A stretch of DNA of 64,000 nt from assembly GCF_003467125.1 (NCBI RefSeq), contig NZ_QSFA01000003.1, forward strand, positions 110,565 through 174,564. Reading direction: 5' to 3'. A program made the position numbers and the translations under genes. Positions 62,016 to 64,000 of this stretch are shown here, piece after piece; the first letter of the stretch is position 1, and each line of letters opens with the position of its first letter. The notes below the pieces were generated by a model. The model saw only the letters and a program-made list of their open reading frames with translations. It was not told the origin of the DNA and searched no databases. The DNA is from Megasphaera sp. AM44-1BH. GTDB taxonomy: Bacteria; Bacillota; Negativicutes; Veillonellales; Megasphaeraceae.

Positions 62016-63476
62016 CTATGCTGTTATGGAGTTTGTACTTTTTTCAGCACCACTCCCAACCTGACTCTGCGGTTTCTGTTCGGCAAAGTTCCAGGGATCT
62101 TTGCGGATGAAACCATCGGAGAAAGGAACAAAAACAGAAACGATAGCAGATACGCCGAGGAGATAAATAAACCAGCAATAGGGTAATACTTCCAGCGGAG
62201 ATACTCTGCCGTTGGCAAAGCCAACCATAATCAGCATCTGTGCGCCGTATGGGATGAGGCCCTGGAAGATAGAAGAGAACGTGCTCAGCAGGGCCGCACT
62301 GCGGCGGGGATCTACGTGGAACTTATAGCAGATGCGTTTGGCAACTTCGCCGTTGATAATAATAGAAACGGTGTTATTGGCCGTAGCAATATCGGTAATG
62401 GATACCAGTGCAGAGATACCCAGTTCGGCCGAATTCTTGCCTTTGATGAAACGCTGTACATTGACCAGCAGGTACGAAATCCCGCCGGCTTTATTGACCA
62501 TAGCAGCCAGGCCACCGGTCAGCATGGAGAGGAAGAAAATATCCGTCATGCCCAGGAAGCCTTTATAAACAGCCTGTGCAAAAGTAAGAGCCGTCAGATC
62601 TCCATAGAAGAGTCCGATAACACCAGCCAGAACGATACCGCCGGCCAGGACCAGGAATACGTTGGCACCGGCAACAGCCGTAACCAGAACGACTACATAA
62701 GGCAGAACCTTAATGAGATTGTACGGATGGTCCCCTGTGCTGACTGCCGTTTCGGAACCACCGAAAATAATCAGAAGAATGACCGTCAGGATGGCCGGAA
62801 TCAAAGTCAGCCAGAAATTCAGGCGGAATTTATCTTTCATGGCACAGCCCTGTGTACGGGTCGAGGCAATGGTCGTATCGGAAATAATGGAAAGATTATC
62901 GCCGAGCATAATCCCACCCATGACACAGCCGATCATGAGAGGCAGGGGAATCCCGGCCTTTTCAGCAACAGCAACAGCGATAGGTCCGACAGCAGCCGCA
63001 CTGCCGACAGATGTGCCCGTTGCCGTAGCAATGAAACCGGAAATGACGAATACGCCTGCTGCCAGGTATTCTGGCGGGATATAGGTCAGCCCCAGGTTAA
63101 CCGTCGAGTCGATACCACCCATGGCTTTACAAGTAGCGGCAAAGCCACCAGCCAGCAGGTAGATGATACACATGATAATGATGTTGGAATCACCACAGCC
63201 TGCAACAAACGTTTCAAATTTTTCTTCAAAATTACCTTTAATGACAAAAAATGCAGTAATCGCGCCAATAGCGGCTGCCAGCGGAGCCGGGAACTGGTAG
63301 AATGCCATTTCCATACCGCTCATATCCAGAATAATGCCGCTGCCCAGGTATACGGCAACAAAAACGATGAATGGAATCAATGCCAACGCATTTGGCTTGG
63401 CCTGATTAGACACTTGTTCCTTTTCATCCTTAACGTCCATCTCGACTTCTTTTTCGAGTTCTTCACGCTCTTTCAT
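62016..63476 (-). CDS. NhaC-family Na+/H+ antiporter-like transporter
   Basis: The 486-aa protein starts with a charged cytosolic tail (ELEKEVEMDVKDEKEQ), followed by about 11-12 helices. Family motifs: ATGTSVGSAAAVGPIAVAV, GCVMGGIMLGDNLSIISDTTIASTRTQGC, and SITDIATANNTVSIIINGEVAKRI near the C-terminus. AAAGGAGAAATCAT precedes the ATG. It is monocistronic, with about 460 bases before the next gene. It is the most distant of the three NhaC paralogues here and may carry an amino acid or acid. Substrate unknown. Confidence 0.9.
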   Translation of the reverse strand: MKEREELEKEVEMDVKDEKEQVSNQAKPNALALIPFIVFVAVYLGSGIILDMSGMEMAFYQFPAPLAAAIGAITAFFVIKGNFEEKFETFVAGCGDSNIIIMCIIYLLAGGFAATCKAMGGIDSTVNLGLTYIPPEYLAAGVFVISGFIATATGTSVGSAAAVGPIAVAVAEKAGIPLPLMIGCVMGGIMLGDNLSIISDTTIASTRTQGCAMKDKFRLNFWLTLIPAILTVILLIIFGGSETAVSTGDHPYNLIKVLPYVVVLVTAVAGANVFLVLAGGIVLAGVIGLFYGDLTALTFAQAVYKGFLGMTDIFFLSMLTGGLAAMVNKAGGISYLLVNVQRFIKGKNSAELGISALVSITDIATANNTVSIIINGEVAKRICYKFHVDPRRSAALLSTFSSIFQGLIPYGAQMLIMVGFANGRVSPLEVLPYCWFIYLLGVSAIVSVFVPFSDGFIRKDPWNFAEQKPQSQVGSGAEKSTNSITA

Positions 63477-63934
63477 ATGATTTCTCCTTTCAAGTATACC
63501 AATGAAATAACAGCATCGGATTTCTGCTTTATAAAAGATCTGTAGTGGCCACGTATCACAGATTCTTATACATAATTATAGTTTTGAACAATACTAATCC
63601 ATAAATTGACGCATATGTCCCCGTCCATCTACATACGCATATTTTTAATAATATTATCGTCATAGATGCATATACAGTTATTGTTTTTCGTAGTTCTTAA
63701 CTCTATGTTTATTTTACAATACAATGTAAATTTTGTATAATACATATTCATTTTGGTTTTATATAGTTAAATTTTATATTAACTTCGTTGTACCATATCG
63801 TTGGTTATAACAAACTCAAATAGCAAACAAGCACACAAAAGCACTCTGAATACACATCCAGAGTGCTTTTGTGCGCTTATACATCTATGGTGAAAATGGA
63901 GGTTGTTAACAGACAGAGGGGAGATACAGGGGTA
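63477..63934. other. AT-rich intergenic region
   Basis: About 460 bases with several TATAAT-like boxes likely including the NhaC promoter, but no supportable gene apart from the terminator at 63831-63876. Confidence 0.5.
63831..63876 (-). terminator. Terminator of the gene at the right edge
   Basis: GCACACAAAAGCACTCTG pairs with CAGAGTGCTTTTGTGCGC (one mismatch), lying about 60 bases beyond the stop codon of the minus-strand gene at the edge. On that strand it is followed by TTGTTTGCTATTT. Confidence 0.8.
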
Positions 63935-64000
63935 TTACTTTCTGTCTGCCAATTCCTTGTAGGAATCAAGACGGTCTTTCATATCTTTTTCCGTACGTTC
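63935..64000 (-). CDS. C-terminal end of an unidentified protein (partial)
   Basis: A minus-strand frame enters from the right edge and stops with TAA at 63935-63937. The 21 visible residues are charged and helical, ending SYKELADRK. A terminator hairpin follows. Too short to identify. Confidence 0.5.
   Translation of the reverse strand, partial: ERTEKDMKDRLDSYKELADRK

Noticed and set aside
62316..63545. 409-codon plus-strand open frame opposite the third NhaC gene
   Set aside because: Antisense to a clear transporter. Its product is low-complexity (Asn, Asp, Arg, Gln-rich), with no ribosome site and no domain.

Overview
The window looks like a chromosomal segment of a Gram-negative-type Firmicute (class Negativicutes, Megasphaera- or Dialister-like). 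This is an inference. It rests on a T-box leader in front of the trp operon and strong Firmicute-type Shine-Dalgarno sites, together with an outer-membrane-type phosphoethanolamine transferase. It also rests on many sodium-coupled carriers, aminotransferases and CoA-linked acid metabolism, as expected of an amino-acid and organic-acid fermenter. No rRNA or taxonomic marker is present to prove it.

Layout. 0-3 kb: end of an unknown gene, a small exported peptide, an MscS channel and an exported SGNH hydrolase. 3-7.4 kb (minus): a five-gene operon built around a Ycf46-like AAA+ ATPase with a membrane protein and three proteins I do not recognise. 7.6-13.4 kb: NCS2 nucleobase permease, class I aminotransferase, alanine:sodium symporter, LysR regulator. 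13.4-15.7 kb: four 33-bp direct repeats, an AAA/DUF4143 ATPase and an SDR dehydrogenase. 15.8-24.5 kb: a visibly AT-richer accessory stretch with NhaC antiporter, class V PLP enzyme, LysR, acetamidase/formamidase, class I aminotransferase, and a 5'-truncated sodium:solute symporter abutting the 3' remnant of a Fis-type regulator (a deletion scar), then a small XRE regulator. 24.5-33.2 kb: M20 amidohydrolase, NAD(P)-binding protein, a PrpR-like regulator whose AAA+ domain has lost the sigma-54-contacting motif, an NTF2-like protein, and a CoA-transferase / HMG-CoA-lyase-family / dicarboxylate-carrier operon.

33.2-42.4 kb: NhaC plus N-acyl-D-amino-acid deacylase operon, tRNA-Asp, tRNA-Phe and tRNA-Leu, a phosphoethanolamine transferase, a MATE exporter, and the fused Memo-AMMECR1 gene with its radical SAM partner. 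42.4-43.3 kb: two short transcription units without a recognisable protein, one of which looks like a structured small RNA. 43.3-50.1 kb (minus): the complete operon trpE-G-D-C-F-B-A behind a tryptophan T-box with a near-consensus promoter. 50.3-51.7 kb: cobalamin adenosyltransferase and an EamA transporter. 51.9-57.4 kb (minus): NSS amino-acid symporter, a B12-binding/DUF362 fusion protein and an aminotransferase, apparently an uncharacterised amino-acid module. 57.8-59.7 kb: a group II intron inserted just after the terminator of a LysR gene. 59.8-63.5 kb: two LysR regulators and a third NhaC antiporter. The window ends inside another minus-strand gene.

The recurrent theme is uptake of amino acids or acids (AGCS, NSS, SSS, MatC, three NhaC), deacylation or amide hydrolysis, transamination, and CoA-linked cleavage, each small module next to its own LysR or PrpR-like regulator.
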